In this document: in pieces, positions 63,665 to 64,000 of the stretch | How positions within the stretch are numbered: the stretch's first letter is position 1 | How the letters are laid out: each line of letters opens with the position of its first letter | NCBI GenBank assembly: GCA_902582735.1 | Contig: CACHTB010000002.1 | Coordinates: forward strand, 1 to 64,000 | From: an uncultured Pelagibacteraceae bacterium | Lineage (GTDB): Bacteria; Pseudomonadota; Alphaproteobacteria; Pelagibacterales; Pelagibacteraceae | Reading direction: 5' to 3' | DNA length: 64,000 bases | The notes under the pieces: generated by a model | The model's database searches: none | Told to the model about the DNA's origin: nothing | What the model saw: the letters and a program-made list of their open reading frames with translations, nothing else | Made by a program: the position numbers and the translations under genes

Positions 63665-64000
63665 CTAGTTTCCTTGCATTGCCTCTTTAACCTCTGGAGG
63701 CATATAATTTTCATCATGTTTAGCTAAAATTTTTTCTGCTTTTAAATATTTTCTATCTTCTAAATATCCCTCTGCAACTACTCCTTTTCCCTCTTCAAAT
63801 AAGTTAGGTACAGCTCCATTAAAAGTTACAATTATCTCATTTTTAAAATCAGTAATTACAAATTTTAAATTTTTATTTTCAATTTCTATTGAGTTTTTTT
63901 TAACCATCCCACCAACTCTTATTTTTTTACTTTCTATTTGATTTAAATTATTTATGTCAGTCGGTGATTTGAAAAATACTACATTTTCTTTTAATGAATT
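63665..64000 (-). CDS. ccmE: Cytochrome c haem chaperone CcmE (5' end outside window)
   Basis: Periplasmic haem chaperone that carries haem from CcmABCD to CcmF. The track start (MVKKNS) is internal: the frame continues to the window edge and reads [18 protein letters not shown], then IRVGG, the family's characteristic N-terminal domain. The haem-binding His lies in [13 protein letters not shown]. The signal anchor lies outside the window. It abuts ccmF as in standard ccm operons. Confidence 0.93.
   Translation of the reverse strand, partial: NSLKENVVFFKSPTDINNLNQIESKKIRVGGMVKKNSIEIENKNLKFVITDFKNEIIVTFNGAVPNLFEEGKGVVAEGYLEDRKYLKAEKILAKHDENYMPPEVKEAMQGN

Overview
The window looks like a piece of a SAR11-clade (Pelagibacterales) alphaproteobacterial chromosome. 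The reasons are: very low G+C by eye; almost no intergenic space (no gap over 300 bp); start/stop overlaps throughout the operons and stop-codon overlaps at most convergent junctions; the alphaproteobacterial replication-origin gene order; and no phage, insertion sequence or CRISPR. The clade assignment is an inference from these traits. No alignment was run.

Region 1 (1-23.8 kb) is the origin neighbourhood. Minus-strand genes parB-parA-rsmG-mnmG-mnmE-rho-hemJ-hemH-hemE and plus-strand genes ppsR-maf-aroE-coaE-dnaQ diverge from a 286-bp, extremely AT-rich gap. This is the hemE/ppsR position where Caulobacter carries its origin, so the gap is proposed as oriC. leuS (cut by the window start), lptE and holA lie beyond parB. 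One perfect and one near-perfect parS site sit inside rsmG and mnmG. After dnaQ come secB, fxsA, a Tim44-domain gene, an Smr gene, hslVU (with a sigma-32-like promoter) and hisBHAFE.

Region 2 (23.8-35.6 kb) has a glycine-zipper lipoprotein, a DUF985 cupin, and a tight operon mcl-mtkA-mtkB-HIT-GNAT. The first three genes can interconvert malate with acetyl-CoA plus glyoxylate. Next are lolA-ftsK, a divergent UbiH-like monooxygenase, a LON-domain protein and two sulfotransferase genes.

Region 3 (35.6-50.7 kb) contains tRNA-Gly(GCC) fused closely to a pterin dehydratase gene, purH, a heparinase-like gene and rpe. An acetate module follows: a two-subunit sodium symporter behind a perfect 20-bp palindrome, a gene of unknown function, and acs with a strongly basic N-terminal extension. 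Then come an EVE-domain gene, tsaD, hemC-hemD, an MscS channel, YggT and folD.

Region 4 (50.7-64 kb) has a YbbA/YbbP-type ABC exporter divergent from a TesA-like esterase (their start codons overlap), an MBL-fold hydrolase and a PQQ-type dehydrogenase. A photolyase neighbourhood follows: an atypical SDR, an FeS-BCP-like photolyase, a DUF2256 mini-gene missed by the ORF track, a small Cys-tailed protein and a FAD-domain photolyase. PsiE, a membrane protein and argG come next. The window ends with ccmE (cut by the edge) and a ccmF that stops half way and runs straight into an N-terminally truncated IalB-like gene. That junction is either a real deletion or an assembly error, and it is the strongest structural anomaly seen.
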